From Solen grandis (taxonomy: Eukaryota; Mollusca; Bivalvia; Adapedonta; Solenidae): 64,000 nt of DNA. Numbering within the stretch: the stretch's first letter is position 1; every line of letters starts with the position of its first letter. This document shows, in pieces, positions 12,701 through 24,744 of the stretch. Location of the stretch: NCBI GenBank assembly GCA_021229015.1, contig CM037777.1, forward strand, positions 27,157,002 through 27,221,001. Reading direction: 5' to 3'. The position numbers were made by a program, and so were the translations under genes. The notes below the pieces were generated by a model, which did no database searches, was not told the origin of the DNA, and worked only from the letters and a program-made list of their open reading frames with translations.

Positions 12701-14109
12701 CTTGCCAAAGATACATTAATATACTTGCATCCAGTGTTTTGACCCTGCTGGGATATGAACTCACAACCCCCAGTTTCGATGCAGTTGGCAGAAACTCTAG
12801 TCTGTTTATGAATACTCTTCGGTAAAGGGGGGGGGGGGGGGTAAAGTACCATGCCTCCACTACCCTAAAATAAAACAGCACATACATGCAAACAGACAGA
12901 CAGACCTGTTCACTGCCATCATTTGGTACAAGGATGTATGCAAAGTCGACGCAGTTTTCGGAGTATAGAACTCTGTACTCTTGAACCCATTGGCTTACAC
13001 CCCGACTGCCGTCCCGTCCTTGTGTGGCCACTCCTGTCACCAGTTTACCGCTGAGAAACTCGGCCTATTGTATCAACTTAAACTTTAAATCATCTTTATA
13101 CTTTTCCGTAGTGTTTATGTTTTCAGTTTGTCATATTTTCTCGTCTAGTAAAAGCCCGAATATGAACATTTGAAAAATATATCGTATAAAAGTTAGCCAA
13201 GGTCTTAATAAGAAGAGAGCAAGTGTCTGCATGGTGCTTTTGTGACCAACAAACGTTTAGATCGGAGCTAGTTTGCTGTTACTGCTTATGCGTTGTAGTA
13301 CCGGCTATAACAAAAACCCGAATATCAACCTAAAAATTCATGCTTTTTATTATGCCAAACGAATTGTACAAGTGACTTAATCTGCCATAAGGACAACAAT
13401 TTGGACTATTTACAATATCAAAACCATTTCGAAATGGTATGTCCTTATCGGTTTATGTTGCTGTTCTTATGTCAGATTCGTGAATACTTAAAATAAATAA
13501 ACAGACATATGTAGATTATTTCTCGACAATTTTCATTTTCATTTCAATTGACAAATACATATTTCATATATTCCGTGTGTTAATTTAGAGATATATTCCA
13601 ATTATGTTTTTAAATAATATAGAAGCAAGTCCCTGTGCTTTGATTGAACAAAATGACCATTCCCGTCAACAGCTCCCGCGTGGCTTGAGATATACAATAT
13701 TTTCAGGGTCCATAAATCACTTATATTAGTTGACGTGCGGTCGCTGTTCAAACATTTCACTCATCATAATAACGTCAATATCTTTTGTCTAATTAGGTTT
13801 TCATTTATGATAAACAAACATCAAAGGTCATGTGGTCGTTGAAAAATTAACAAATATGAACGAAATTCACCGTCATATTGCTAGATTTGCTCTTAGCCAC
13901 GATGTCTACGATCTCCATGATTTGAGAGAATCGAGATGAGTGTATGTGTGTTGGGGGGTGGTTATTGGGTCGAACCTTAGTGCACATTGACATCCTGATG
14001 ATATTATGGATCGAGACAGAATTTTGCCACTGTTATGCTGATTAGACGCTTAATCTTGAGAGAGCGTATTAGAACGTGTTAATCGCGGTAGAGCGTAATG
14101 GACCTCAAA
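9788..14109. other. AT-rich sequence, nothing recognised
   Basis: Homopolymers lie near 11010-11030 (T), 11128-11137 (G) and 12827-12841 (G). Short ORFs at 12208-12601 and 12666-13040 show no family resemblance. No gene is supported. Confidence 0.45.
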
Positions 14110-14230
14110 CGACCTTAACCTAGCGCAACAGAACTTAACCTAGCGTAAAAGAACTTAACCTAGCGTAAAAGAACTTAACCTAGCGCAACAGAACTTAACC
14201 TAGCGTAAAAGAACTTAACCTAGCGTTACA
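14110..14230. repeat. 20-bp tandem repeat, about 6 copies
   Basis: The unit 'gaacttaacctagcg' plus 'taaaa' or 'caaca' repeats about six times at a 20-bp period, with the two variants interspersed. Confidence 0.9.
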
Positions 14231-14529
14231 GAGGATCTCAGTCTTATTCGTTCCAGGATCTCAACAAATAGATCTCGAGGCATCCATTAATTGTTGAATT
14301 AGGAGCTAACATTCTTACACTTGAGTTCTCTGTTGAAGAATTGTGAATAGTGCCCAACCTGGTGCATTCTGTCTTCATTCAACCATGTTTTACCAAACAA
14401 GTGGTCTTCGATCTTCTTCTCCTACTTCCTCTCTGTCCTATCATGACCTTGTCTATGTCTTAATGTTGTGTCCCTTACTTTCGATCAACTATACATGTAA
14501 ATTCATTAAACTGTACTGGCAATTCAACA

Positions 14530-15620
14530 TTTAGATAGGACAGTCCCGATCGAGTCCACGATGGGGTATCGATCTGACGCGATCATCACAATCGGGATTC
14601 CCGATATGGGACGATCTGGCACGTGCATATACGTTCTGATATGGTGATCACAAACTGATGCGCTCTGCTGTGATGGGATACGAGTGTGGTAAAGAAGCCT
14701 TTCAAGATCACGATCGAAGTTTATCACGATATAAGCTACGATTTGACCCCGAAGGGTATACATGTATATGCAGCATGACTGACTATCGACTTCGTTGTTT
14801 CAGGGTCTTTTCAAGATTTTCAGGATTGATTATTTTTTTAAGTTTTTCTACGGATTTTACAATAGAATCAAACAGCAGGGATGATAACGTTTAAGTACAG
14901 TATCACTGTATGCTTATATCGCCGTCAGAGAGGAAGAAGACACACTGCAGGCAGTCCATCTACAAACACAATCACAATCTGCCTCCTCTGGTATAGGTTG
15001 TGGCTGGATTGGTTCGGGTTCAGTGGTTGGGACAGCTTTGCCGTTTTGCTTCCTTCAGCTGGTTCCCTTGGTAGGCATCTCTCATCGGTGTAAAAGCTGG
15101 TTTACAGTAAATGTATTTTCTTCAGGATAAGTTTGCTGATTGATTCACGGTTTATATACAAAACTCGTAACAGATCATGAGCGTCCGTAAAAAGGATTTT
15201 TACACTAGTAACTCGCATCTTCTCGTATCAGTTCGGGTGATATTCGTGACCGGTCGTGAGCAACGGGGCCCAACAACGCGTCAAAGATCGAACTAGATCG
15301 TGGGAGATCGCAATACAATAGTCTTGTCCAAGACTCGATCACTGCGATTTAGAATCCCGATAGGATACGCTATGTGGTGCTTTGTTACGATGCATTAAGA
15401 ACGGATGCGATATTTACGATTGAAAATACATTGTGATGATCGTTGAACATTTTTGGATTAGGATTTCAATCGTGGCGCGAATCGTGATAGTGGGAACGTA
15501 GCATTAGAGAACTTGAAAGGTCGTGATAAAAGTCGGGGCATATCTTGACCAGAGTCGTATATTTGCTTCGCATCAAAACAGTAAATCGTGAATGTTTTTG
15601 AATCGTGGAAATCGTAGACA
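14530..15620. other. GATCG/ATCG-rich island
   Basis: The block is far richer in 'cgatc', 'gatcg', 'atcgtg' and 'cgtga' motifs than its AT-rich flanks. The phrase 'atcgggattc' appears on the plus strand near 14592 and on the minus strand near 15350, hinting at inverted arms. The middle (about 14920-15090) is GC-richer, and on the minus strand includes a proline- and glutamate-rich open stretch. It could be a non-autonomous DNA transposon with captured sequence; no TIR or target duplication could be fixed. Confidence 0.4.
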
Positions 15621-17827
15621 TTATGGCCTAATGTAAAGGTAGCATTAGATAAATCATAGCCGAATTCATAGTGTTCTTAATGGCACAGCTACTTTTACAC
15701 AAAATTGTGATTAGTCTACCTAATTTCAGTAGGTCCAAATAATGTTATATAAGAATTCAATGTTTCATTAACCATATCTTAAACATAATGTTCTTGATGA
15801 AACATGATCACAATATCACAATGAATGAAAAAGCTTAATACATCTAAATGTTACTGGTGTTCTTTTATACTGATTTCTTTTCTTAATTATTCATGTACAT
15901 GTTTGTTTCTTTATTCATTCATGTCTTCATTTATTGTGTTTTGATGTTGTTGGTTTTTAAGATGAATCGAAATTATTTAGAAATGCATTTCTGTTTTTAA
16001 AAGCATAAATAAATAAGCACAAACTTTAACTCCGAACGACGTTGTTCATATAGAAGCTCCTTTGAGCGCTTCTATTAGTTAAGATAGTCGTGAGCCGTCA
16101 AGTACAGGGAATACCAGACAGGTTCGTCATACCGGATATGCAAGAAAACATTAACACACCTGTATTCACTGGTGACGATCTCAAACAGCGGCAGAGTACC
16201 TAGGAAAACCACCGATATTGTTCAATCTTGCCATTTTGGGCTTATACGAGTTGATGTCTCCGTTATGTCCTAGTAATGATGACGATGCAGTCACGTGTCT
16301 GTCGGGCACGCCGTGTGTCCCGGACACGAGGTATTCCTTGCATTTTGCTAAAACATAATCAACGTGTATGGGACATATAGATCCTTAGGTTAGCAAAGGT
16401 ACAGGTAAAGTGGCATCATTTTGCTAAATAATTAAACATTAAGATCCTTATGTACCATAGGTAATACTTTTTTTGAACGCACACATGCAGATGTGGACAA
16501 TCTTGGTTAAATATGGGATATTTAAAAAGAAATTGAAAAACATGAGAGGATATATTTCGAATATAAAATGATGTTGGCGTATTTTTAAGTGTTGTGTTCC
16601 TATTTATTGAGCTGAACTTTCAACTCTCCCCATTCCGACACCTTTTTGATTACTTGTTCTTTTTATGGATAAGCTACAAGGTGCATAACCATATCGGCGA
16701 TATCTCTGTAGTAATCGCTAAATATCGCCAGGCTCTCTGCGTTGCACCGTTCATTCTCTGCCATAAACACAAACTCACGATGGACAAAGAGCAATAAAAG
16801 ATGGTCACTTTTAACAGGTGAGTTGCTCAATATTAAGTAGTGCACGGAATATTAGAGTATATTTACTATGTATATGCTGTAAACTTTTCAATTATCAGCC
16901 ACTGTGCTCCGAAACTCGGACAAACAGTTCAGTGATGTACCAATATGGAACACAACCTCGGTACTTTCAACAGGCTTTAGCGAGTTCTTTGATTACGTCC
17001 ATAATATGAACATCGTATGTACTTTTAGGTATATTCTTCAATAAAAATTTGGCTGATATTTATGTAAATTTCTTTAAAAACCCCGACTTTCGGTTTTGTT
17101 GGTGCACGGGAGGTCTCTCTGCACATCACCTTTTGAAGCACAGGCAGACTCTCTGCATTTGCCACAGACAGGCTCCCTGCATTTTGCCAGTGATTGTATT
17201 TTTAAACACATACTGCTAGCATACTTTGTATTTTATTGTTGTGAAGTGACATTTTCATGATTCTCGCTCTTCGTTTGTTCCAAAACACACCGTTCATTCT
17301 TTCCTATACAATAAGCAGGATAGCTTGTCAGTTTTGTGGTGAAATACGTTAACAAGTTATTACACATCCGATTAGTATAAACACTCTGTGGCTACAAATA
17401 GCCTTGATATATATAAGGCGTTTTTTTTTCTCGCATGTATATTGTTAATACTAAATAAGACTAAAACATCGGCCTAATCGCGGAAACTGAAAGTGATATT
17501 AAAGAGGCCTACCAAACTTGTAAAATCCGTCAACATATAAACAGCAACATAACATTGCTGCTCAAACACTCTTGAGCTTTGAAATTACACAAGTAAAAAC
17601 GGGTGTTTGTAAATCTAATGACTTTACAGTGATGTTTCTGTTCTACGCGACCATCACAATTTTACGAAATACGCTTATAACTTAATTTTACTCGTACAAA
17701 AATATAAATACCATCGGTATTGCAAAATTATATGCATGGAGCTTTCTTTTACATTTCGTAACCCATAAAACTATCCTATCTGAATATCAAATTCTCACCT
17801 TTTTATCAAGAAAGGTGTAGTTTTTTA
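15621..17827. other. sequence without recognised genes
   Basis: Weakly similar phrases containing 'ctctctgc', 'ctccctgcattttgcca' or 'cttgcattttgcta' recur near 16340, 16730 and 17110-17190, suggesting decayed repeat material. A 60-codon minus-strand ORF at 16663-16845 is unrecognised. No gene is supported. Confidence 0.4.
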
Positions 17828-18216
17828 GCTCGACTATTCTAAGAATAACAAGAGCTATTCTACTCATCCGAGCATCGGCGTCACCGTAACGGTTAAGTTT
17901 TTTTTGTACCACCTCACTTAATTACTGAACCCCTTAAGGTATTGTTTTGATACTTGGAATACTTGTACATGACCACCACCTCAACCTGTAGGCAAGAGGG
18001 GATAACCCTGTCATGGATTTTGACCAAATTATGCCCCTTTTTTGACTTAAAATCTTGGTTAAGTTTTGTTTTAATACTAGCTCATTTTTTCACTGAACCC
18101 TTTGAGAAATTGCCTTAAAACTTGGAATACATGTTTATATACCTTGTTTACTTTTTGATAATACAGTGATTCTTATTTTGCCTTTTCTATACTGACATGC
18201 ACTAGAATAGTCGAGC
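17828..18216. mobile_element. 389-bp miniature inverted-repeat element
   Basis: A perfect 14-bp terminal inverted repeat, GCTCGACTATTCTA at 17828-17841 and its reverse complement at 18203-18216, bounds this non-coding block. The inside is AT-rich with phrases such as 'ggttaagttttttttg'. It looks like a non-autonomous DNA transposon; the superfamily is not identified and no clear target duplication is seen. Confidence 0.75.
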
Positions 18217-18562
18217 GCGCTATCTTACAGACAGCTTTTGTCTCTGAACATTTTATTTATCTTTACAAAACATTTATGTTTTCAGTATTTTATTGACCAT
18301 AGTTAAAAATGACCATTATTAGATATATTATAGCTTGTCTTTTCCCAAAAAAAAAATGATAATCTTATTGATCTTCAGTGCAATGTTTAATAATATGATT
18401 ATATAAAATGCCTATTATAGCATAATCATTATATTGTATGTTGGTCACGTCCCTAGTGGCCTTGTATTTGACAAAGTAACAGTCGAGTTAATAATCTTTT
18501 GTGACTTAAAATACATGGACGCATTTATTCATTCATGCATTGCAGGTTCTCCCGCAGCTGCA

Positions 18563-18615
<53 letters not shown>

Positions 18616-19296
18616 CAAATGAATAAGTTCTTTATAAGAATTAGAGACAGTATAAAGTGAAATACAACATCCATCATATCCTTACTGTGTCCTGTGTTTA
18701 ACCTCATAAGACAAGAGGACGAACATGGCCATTTTACCACTCCCTTGAGGATCATTGCTCTTAAAGGTTTCTCAGCATTGATTTAATGGTCCAGTAGCAG
18801 CTATAATCAAACCTGGATGAATAGATATGGCCCCAAGTTTTGCCTCAAAGTTTGTTCAAAATTACTTGATAAAGGCTGATGTTAAGGCAAGAGGTATTTT
18901 TTTTTTTTTTTTTTGGAAAATTTGATTGCCATAACGCCTGGCTATATCACGAGATATTACTCTAACCACATACCATAGGGACTTGTTTATCATGGGATAT
19001 CAGCCATATTCATGCTAAAATTTGAGCTTAAGGCCATAACCAATGTCAAGATGAATGTTGGTGCTTACCTTTAGACAATGTGATTTTTTATATGAATTAA
19101 AGGGTCGTAACCCCTGTCCCTTTGTGTGTTATCAGCCATACTCGAACTTGGCTGAGAAATTAAGTCATTAAAACTATCTCCATGTTTCAATAAGATGTAA
19201 TGTGTAACCAAACTAAGAATGTATGTATGGGCCTAAACTCTAGCAAGGCTAAAAATGATAGTAAAACAAGCAATATTATCAATAGTATAATAAATA
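18217..19296. other. sequence with a CA microsatellite, no gene seen
   Basis: This precedes the 3' end of the DHX29-like exons on the opposite strand. Besides the CA repeat at 18564-18610 it holds phrases that look like diffuse repeat DNA ('ggccataac', 'ttgagcttaaggcc'). No gene is supported. Confidence 0.4.
18564..18610. repeat. (CA)n microsatellite
   Basis: An uninterrupted run of about 23 CA units. Confidence 0.97.
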
Positions 19297-19302
19297 TTTA
19301 TT
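19297..19302 (-). terminator. poly(A) signal of the DHX29-like gene
   Basis: AATAAA on the minus strand lies about 50 bases past the stop codon at 19351-19353. It is a plausible cleavage and polyadenylation signal for the helicase transcript. Confidence 0.6.
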
Positions 19303-19350
19303 ATTTTCCACTGATACAAGACACTGATACACCACTAGGAGTCACTGTCG

Positions 19351-21758
19351 TCATCTGATCTTCTCTGACACCAGTAAGTCCTCTATCAATGTCACAAGGG
19401 GATTGCCTGAAGCAAAAAAGAATAAAACAATCTTTAACAGAAAATAACGGAACAATCTTTAACAGTGTGAGTAAATCTTGCATCAAACGTTGTGCAGATT
19501 TCTGAATCACAGTCAACAATGCATTAGCTTAAAATTTATCACTTGAACTTGTCATATAAATTACTTCTCCGATAAATGATAATCCACAGGCCTTTTTTCT
19601 GTGTAGATTTACTGTCCTATTTCCCAGTCTACATGAGACAGATATAGAACTGCCTTGTATCAAGCTATATACAATTTGCATGACACCACACCCAGTAACA
19701 TTATCCTGATACTCAGCAATACCCTAATATGCTGAGTATCAAGTAAGAGAGATGTACCAGTATGATTTTGTAAAACTTTGTCATGACATGGCAGGGGATT
19801 AAACACATGACCTCCCTGTTATTTAACAATTTTCCACAGGGACCAGTACCATTGGTCTAATTGAAGTAATATAAATAAACTGAAGGGTAAACTCCTTTAC
19901 AGCCAGGGTAAAAGGGATTTCCAGGGTCTACACTGAAGCTGGCACTCTGATCAACTGATGTACCCACTTTAACAACTAATTGATACCATAGCACAGTCAT
20001 TGTAATCCCCGGGGCAAGAGTCAACCCAAAATTTGTGGTCATCTAAATAACAGACAACCTGTGAACAGAGGCCAGTGTCTGGATTCCAAACATTGAATTT
20101 ATAAAGAATGTAAACTCTAAACAAAAGATACCCCGGATAGAGACCAGTATTCAGTTTCCCTTGAGTGGCCTTTGCCCACAGGTTTTACTGTACCTTCTCA
20201 GACTAAAAGCATGGATCTGAGTATGTAATTGTCAAAAGTGATTTTAACAAGATTAGTATGTAAAGCTTGCATCTTAATTATTGATCAAAATTTAGGTTTT
20301 TCTTACTTTAAACACAATTTGTAACAAACTGAAAATTCCACTCTAACTCATAATTCTTTTTAAAGGAAATAAAGTGTACATCAAAGCAAAATGATAAAAA
20401 TAACTGAGAATTTCTGAGATTGGCAAAATTCTGACTGATCTTTCTTTGCACCTGCAAAACTCTAATATCATACGAGACCATCATAGTCTACTCACGTGTT
20501 ATGTCTACTGCAGGGTCATCAAGCTTCTCTGCCAATACATCATCCAGAAGTTTCCTCAGCTCCTTAAATATCACCCCTGTCTTGGCGTATGCCTTGTACT
20601 TTATTCGCTCATCCACGGACAGCAACTGATCTGTATGTTGCACAGTTATCTCCCCACCAAAAAGGAGAAGTGGGTATGCGGACACCAGAGAGCAATCTCT
20701 CAGGTACACCCTTGCAGATCTCACCTGTTAAGATGAATATTAAATACTATGTTATTATGGATCTTTAACTTCTGTATTCCAAAATTTTAGATATAGTGTA
20801 ATATAAAGAAGTTAACTGTTGGTTTCAGTGGAATATCATTTTTGTATCACCTGCTGTAAGCAGAGGTGATCACATAGGGATCACTTTTCTGTCATCTGTC
20901 TTTCCACCACACTTTTTCCATCATGCTTAAGAAGGTGACGTGACACATGTGTTCCAAAGAACACTTTTGTTAATTCATTGAGTGAGGAGGAAAATCAATA
21001 TTTTATGAATATTGATTTTTTTCCTCACAAGAATAATTAAAAATAATATTTCATTGCAACCAACAAATTTTCTTTTTATTTAATGCTGTTCTGTCATTTG
21101 TAGGGCTGCACAAATAGAGAAAAAATAGTCCTTTTTCAATAAAACGGTATTCAGTCATTTTGAGTTGATGTAATGATACAACACCCAGTCACATTATCCT
21201 GACACTGGGCAAACCTTTATTGGAGCTAGCTTTATATGCTGAGTGCCAGGCAAGGGAGATACACCAGTACCATTTTTCACTACATGTTGTACTTTGGTAT
21301 GACACGGCCAGGGATCAGACCAAAGACCTCCTGATTTCTGGGTGGAGGCTCTAACCACTTGCCTAGTGGGACCCGTAAAATATTCCTTCAAGAACTTCCC
21401 TACTTACCTTCTGATGATAGATAAGCCAACCATTGGCCTGCAAGGTTCTATTCACTGATGAAGGATGCACAGCCGCCGGACCTTGTGGGGTCTCAGCGAT
21501 GCAGATCTTCTGTTCAGGGTTGGCTGCTGCATCAACAGGCGCCTCGTATGAAAGTTTTGCAACATTTGGATACAGTCCAGCTGTTAATATGGCCTTGACC
21601 TTCGCTATAGTCCTCTGGTCAAGTTTTTTCACGGTCTGATGTTTGGTTATAAGCAAGACACCATCTTTTTCATACTCTGTTGGCACTGACGATTGCACTT
21701 GAGAGGTATCGGTGAATCCTATTGATTGAACAAGTTTGATAAGGTCTTCTTTCACATT
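19351..21758 (-). CDS. DHX29: ATP-dependent RNA helicase DHX29-like, last three coding exons
   Basis: Three exons on the minus strand encode about 211 residues matching the C-terminus of DHX29. This DEAH-box helicase binds the 40S subunit and helps initiation on structured mRNAs. Exon 21758-21408 (117 codons, phase 0 at both ends) follows 'ttttttcag', contains CIAETPQGPAAVHPSSVNR of the C-terminal OB-fold region and ends AAG|GTAAGT. Exon 20724-20496 follows 'ttaacag', reads VRSARVYLRD and LLLFGGEI, and ends in phase 1 before GTGAGT. Exon 19406-19351 follows a long pyrimidine tract and ends LLVSEKIR plus TGA. All splice sites are canonical and the frame is intact. Missing are the RecA domains, the HA2/winged-helix part and every upstream exon, which should lie at higher coordinates; none was found, so the locus is partial or broken by the assembly. 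The family call comes from remembered similarity. Confidence 0.85.
19602..19850 (-). mobile_element. SINE family A, degenerate copy in the DHX29-like region
   Basis: Recognisable blocks are 'gagacagatatag', 'tgacaccacacccagta', 'acattatcctga' and 'tgctgagt', in the order of the intact SINE at 61548-61861. It lies in the last intron of the DHX29-like gene and is strongly diverged, hence old. Confidence 0.65.
20848..20960. repeat. mollusc-type dispersed repeat with hairpin head
   Basis: The opening 'atcacct' pairs with 'aggtgat' eight bases later to form a small hairpin, followed by 'cacatagggatcac'. I recall similar heads from bivalve genomes, but the family name is unknown to me. It sits in the intron between the first and second DHX29-like exons. 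Confidence 0.4.
21147..21372 (-). mobile_element. SINE family A, partial copy in an intron
   Basis: It contains 'acacccagtcacattatcc', 'tatgctgagtgcc', 'caagggaga', a B-box-like reverse 'gatcagacc' and 'ggctctaaccact'. This is the minus-strand order of SINE A. It ends just before the donor of the first DHX29-like exon. Confidence 0.8.
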
Positions 21759-22034
21759 CTGAAAAAATATAAGTTAATCATCATTCAGTCTTTCATTTTG
21801 AAAAGAAGTTAACACCTATTCAAGATGTATCAGCTTTTAAATATCTTTCCTTTGGTATACTGGTTTCACCCTGCAAAGTACATGTAGATTATTACTATAT
21901 CCTTGTTCATGCTGAAACTTAAATTGCAACCCTTTGTCTGATAATGCAAATTTAAAAGGTCATGGACCTATTCCTTAAAAACTCCTTTTTCGATATAGCT
22001 AAGATAATACTACTGGACAGTAACCTTATTGTTC

Positions 22035-22178
22035 ATCCACATGACCCCTTGCTGTAAACATAACCAGTACAAAAATAGGAAAATCCACATGGCCCCTTGC
22101 TGTAAACATAACCAGTACAAAATATGAAAATCCACATGGCCCCTTGCTGTAAACATAACCAGTGCAAAATATGAAAAT
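22035..22178. repeat. tandem repeat, 3 copies of about 48 bp
   Basis: The unit reads 'tccacatggccccttgctg' then 'taaacataaccagtacaa' and starts at about 22035, 22084 and 22131. Confidence 0.9.
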
Positions 22179-22291
22179 AAGTTCTTAATTGACCTATTAT
22201 GTTATAATATCTACAATTGTATTCCCCTTATTGCCAGTATTTCGGCTAAAATTTTACTCATACCTCACGTGACATTCGAATGCTATATACG

Positions 22292-22400
22292 ACAACCCTA
22301 TACCTCATATAGACTCATTTTGACACATTGGCAAACAGAGCAGACTCAGCAGCTGTCTGATCAGGGTCTGCTCAGTTTGTTCAGACAATATTGTAGCTCA
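22292..22400. repeat. fragment related to the inverted-repeat element at 23154-23383
   Basis: 'aaccctatacctcat', then 'agactcattttgac', parallels the reverse complement of the right end of the 23154-23383 element. Only one end is present. Confidence 0.5.
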
Positions 22401-22951
22401 GTTTATACCAAGTCTGTGTGGCAAAGGAAAATCCATTATTTCATATACAATTTTATGTTCAGTCATTTTACATTCATAAAGACATAAATTCATACATGAC
22501 TAAACATGAAAGAGCTAACAGAAGAACGGGCTATATAGGAAACATGATCCTGCATCACCTGGTATCCTACACTCTCATCATATGAAGGCAAGGTCGAATG
22601 CAGGGAATTTATTACTTTTAATAACAGTGTTTGTAATTAAAATTCAAATCTGATACTGATTAATATCCCCAATATACTACATTAACTCAACAATATAAAA
22701 AAGATAATTTGTTTAAGTGGGACGTGATAGATTATGACACAACTTGTCAGGGACACTGCGGGTGATTTTATATACATGTACCCCCATTTTGTGAGGGCAA
22801 AATATTTAACCTTGTGTTAACTTATAATGTTAACTTCACTTGTCTTAATTTTTTATCTTTGTTCACTCATACAGATGAATGAAAATCAGTTACCTTTTTA
22901 TAGAATCTGAACTGGTTAACATTAAGATTTAACAATTAGCAACATTATGGA

Positions 22952-23084
22952 GGCTTGCGGTAGGTCAGTGGTTCTACCCAAGTACCTCTGTGTACTCGGG
23001 GTCTTCCTCCACCTGTAATTAGCTGGAAGTCGCTATATGATTGAAATACTATCGCAGCGACGGTAAACCCAAATACAACAACAA
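22952..23084 (+). mobile_element. SINE family B, truncated, with 12-bp target duplication
   Basis: The plus-strand copy runs from 'ggcttgcggtagg' through 'cttcctccacctgtaattag' and 'cgcagcgacggtaaaccc' to an 'acaacaacaa' tail. CAACATTATGGA occurs at 22940-22951 and 23085-23096, a clear target duplication. The tRNA-like head is lost, as expected for 5' truncation. Confidence 0.85.
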
Positions 23085-23153
23085 CAACATTATGGATATT
23101 CCCATGATGTGTCTGGACCAGGGATTGTGCGTTTTTGTTGGGGACAAAAGTCC

Positions 23154-23383
23154 TTAACCCTTTCCCTCATAAAGGATACCATGAAAAGACCTATGCGAAC
23201 CGCAGGCTGATCAGGTAACTCGCAGGCTGATCAGGTTTTATGCTGTTCGCTGCTCCTCAGTGGTCTGGTAATGAATATTTTACAATTAAATTTGGTAAGG
23301 TTTGAGTTTGGTTTTCTGCAGATCATGCTTTATGTGGTACCTATTGAGTGCGTCAAAATGAGTCTAATGAGGGATAGGGTTAA
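23154..23383. mobile_element. 230-bp miniature inverted-repeat element
   Basis: TTAACCCTTTCCCTCAT at 23154-23170 pairs with the reverse complement of 23367-23383 at 16 of 17 positions. The interior contains two copies of 'cgcaggctgatcaggt'. It is non-coding. The TTAA at each end may be part of the TIR or a duplicated TTAA target. Confidence 0.7.
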
Positions 23384-24734
23384 TAACAAGGACACAAAGT
23401 ACTGACCATAGAGAGGGATTAGTATAAGTTGTTAGAACTTGTTTCCCAATCAGCATTTAAAGAAATGATTTTTAACTCTATCGTTTTAAGATGGGAAAGT
23501 CAAGTGAGGTATAATAATATAAAATGCCACCCAAAGTATCTGAAACCTGACCTATTTAAACCAGACTGACTACTTAGCATGGGTGAGAAATTACAAATAC
23601 TTTATCATTAATTTCAATGGTTTCATGAACAAGCTGTAGGACTCCTTTAAAATATTTTTAAGGAAAATAAAAACCACAAAAGATCTAAATGCATAGCGGT
23701 TTTGCAATCTAATACAAATTTAACTCACTTTTCCATTCCCTACAAAAAGCAATTACGGTGTTCCTCTTTCATATAAAAAAATATGCAAACCCGGGTTTTC
23801 AGTGACAGTTTTCAATATATACATTTTGCTGATTTGTTATGAATTGAAAAGAAATCTACCCACATCCCCCCCATTTCCAAACTTCTCTCAAGTTCATAAT
23901 AACAAAAGTTCTCTGTTAAATTATAGACAAACCTGTATTAATGGCCAGCTGTATAAAGCAACCCACCTGTCATAATCATATGGAACAGAATTCGGGCAAA
24001 AAATACATTTTGCCTTTTGACATGTTTATTGCTTCGTTTGTCTAAGTGACAAGCATCATTTTGACTAGTACAATATGGCGTAGTCGTCGTCTGCGTTATT
24101 TGTGTGTTGTTTTTTTACATTAAACATTCATTATTCATTCACATCATAATAAACAACTGAAAATACATCTGCTTTTTATTTTATGGACAGTCCAGTTTGC
24201 GCATTCGTATTAAAATGGAATTTATTTCGTCGGTTTAACGGATTAATGAATGACACATGTAGCTACGCAAAATAACACATGTACGCAAGCAGAATGACAA
24301 ATGTCAAAATGTGCACCTAGCATTATGACGTTGGAGGGCGCTATGCCGGTTTGACTTGGAGCGAGTTCAGTTTACCTACTAGAGTTAGCTAGAGTTACCA
24401 GAGTTGCAATAAAACGCGCGGGGTTTTTACCCTACGAACTCTGTAGGGTTACGCGAGTTCAACCAAGGTAGGTAGGTAGACTAGAAAGCAATATGGCGGA
24501 CGGAAAACATCTAGGCAAATTTATAGAAAATGATAAATATCTATGATATCCTGTCTTTAAATAAGCCTGTAAGCTGGCAGCTACTTTATTCAAGCCCAAG
24601 CTAAAAAAATCATAAATAAAATATATATTGTTTTAATCATATGTCTATTTACAAATTACGTCACAAGGGGTAAACCTCATGCGTTCATTTGATTGCTAAC
24701 TAGAGTATATTTATTACGTCATCAATACGAGTTT
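23384..24734. other. sequence without a recognised gene
   Basis: A locally GC-richer stretch near 24330-24520 holds repeated 'gagtt' phrases and an ATG in good context at 24493 (ATGGCGGAC), but the frame closes after 17 codons with no donor. It might be a promoter or first-exon relic. Nothing else is supported. Confidence 0.35.
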
Positions 24735-24744
24735 ACTCGAGTAG

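Noticed and set aside
14110..14230. CRISPR-like array
   Set aside because: Units are contiguous 20-bp repeats without unique spacers, and the context is eukaryotic.
16663..16845. Minus-strand exon with a plausible protein sequence
   Set aside because: No recognised family; lies in decayed repeat-like sequence with phrases recurring near 17110-17190.
20446..20736. Plus-strand ORF of 96 codons
   Set aside because: It is the antisense shadow of the second DHX29-like exon.
21433..21639. Plus-strand ORF of 68 codons
   Set aside because: Antisense of the first DHX29-like exon.
24493..24546. First exon starting ATGGCGGAC in good initiation context
   Set aside because: The frame closes after 17 codons with no donor site and no linked exon.
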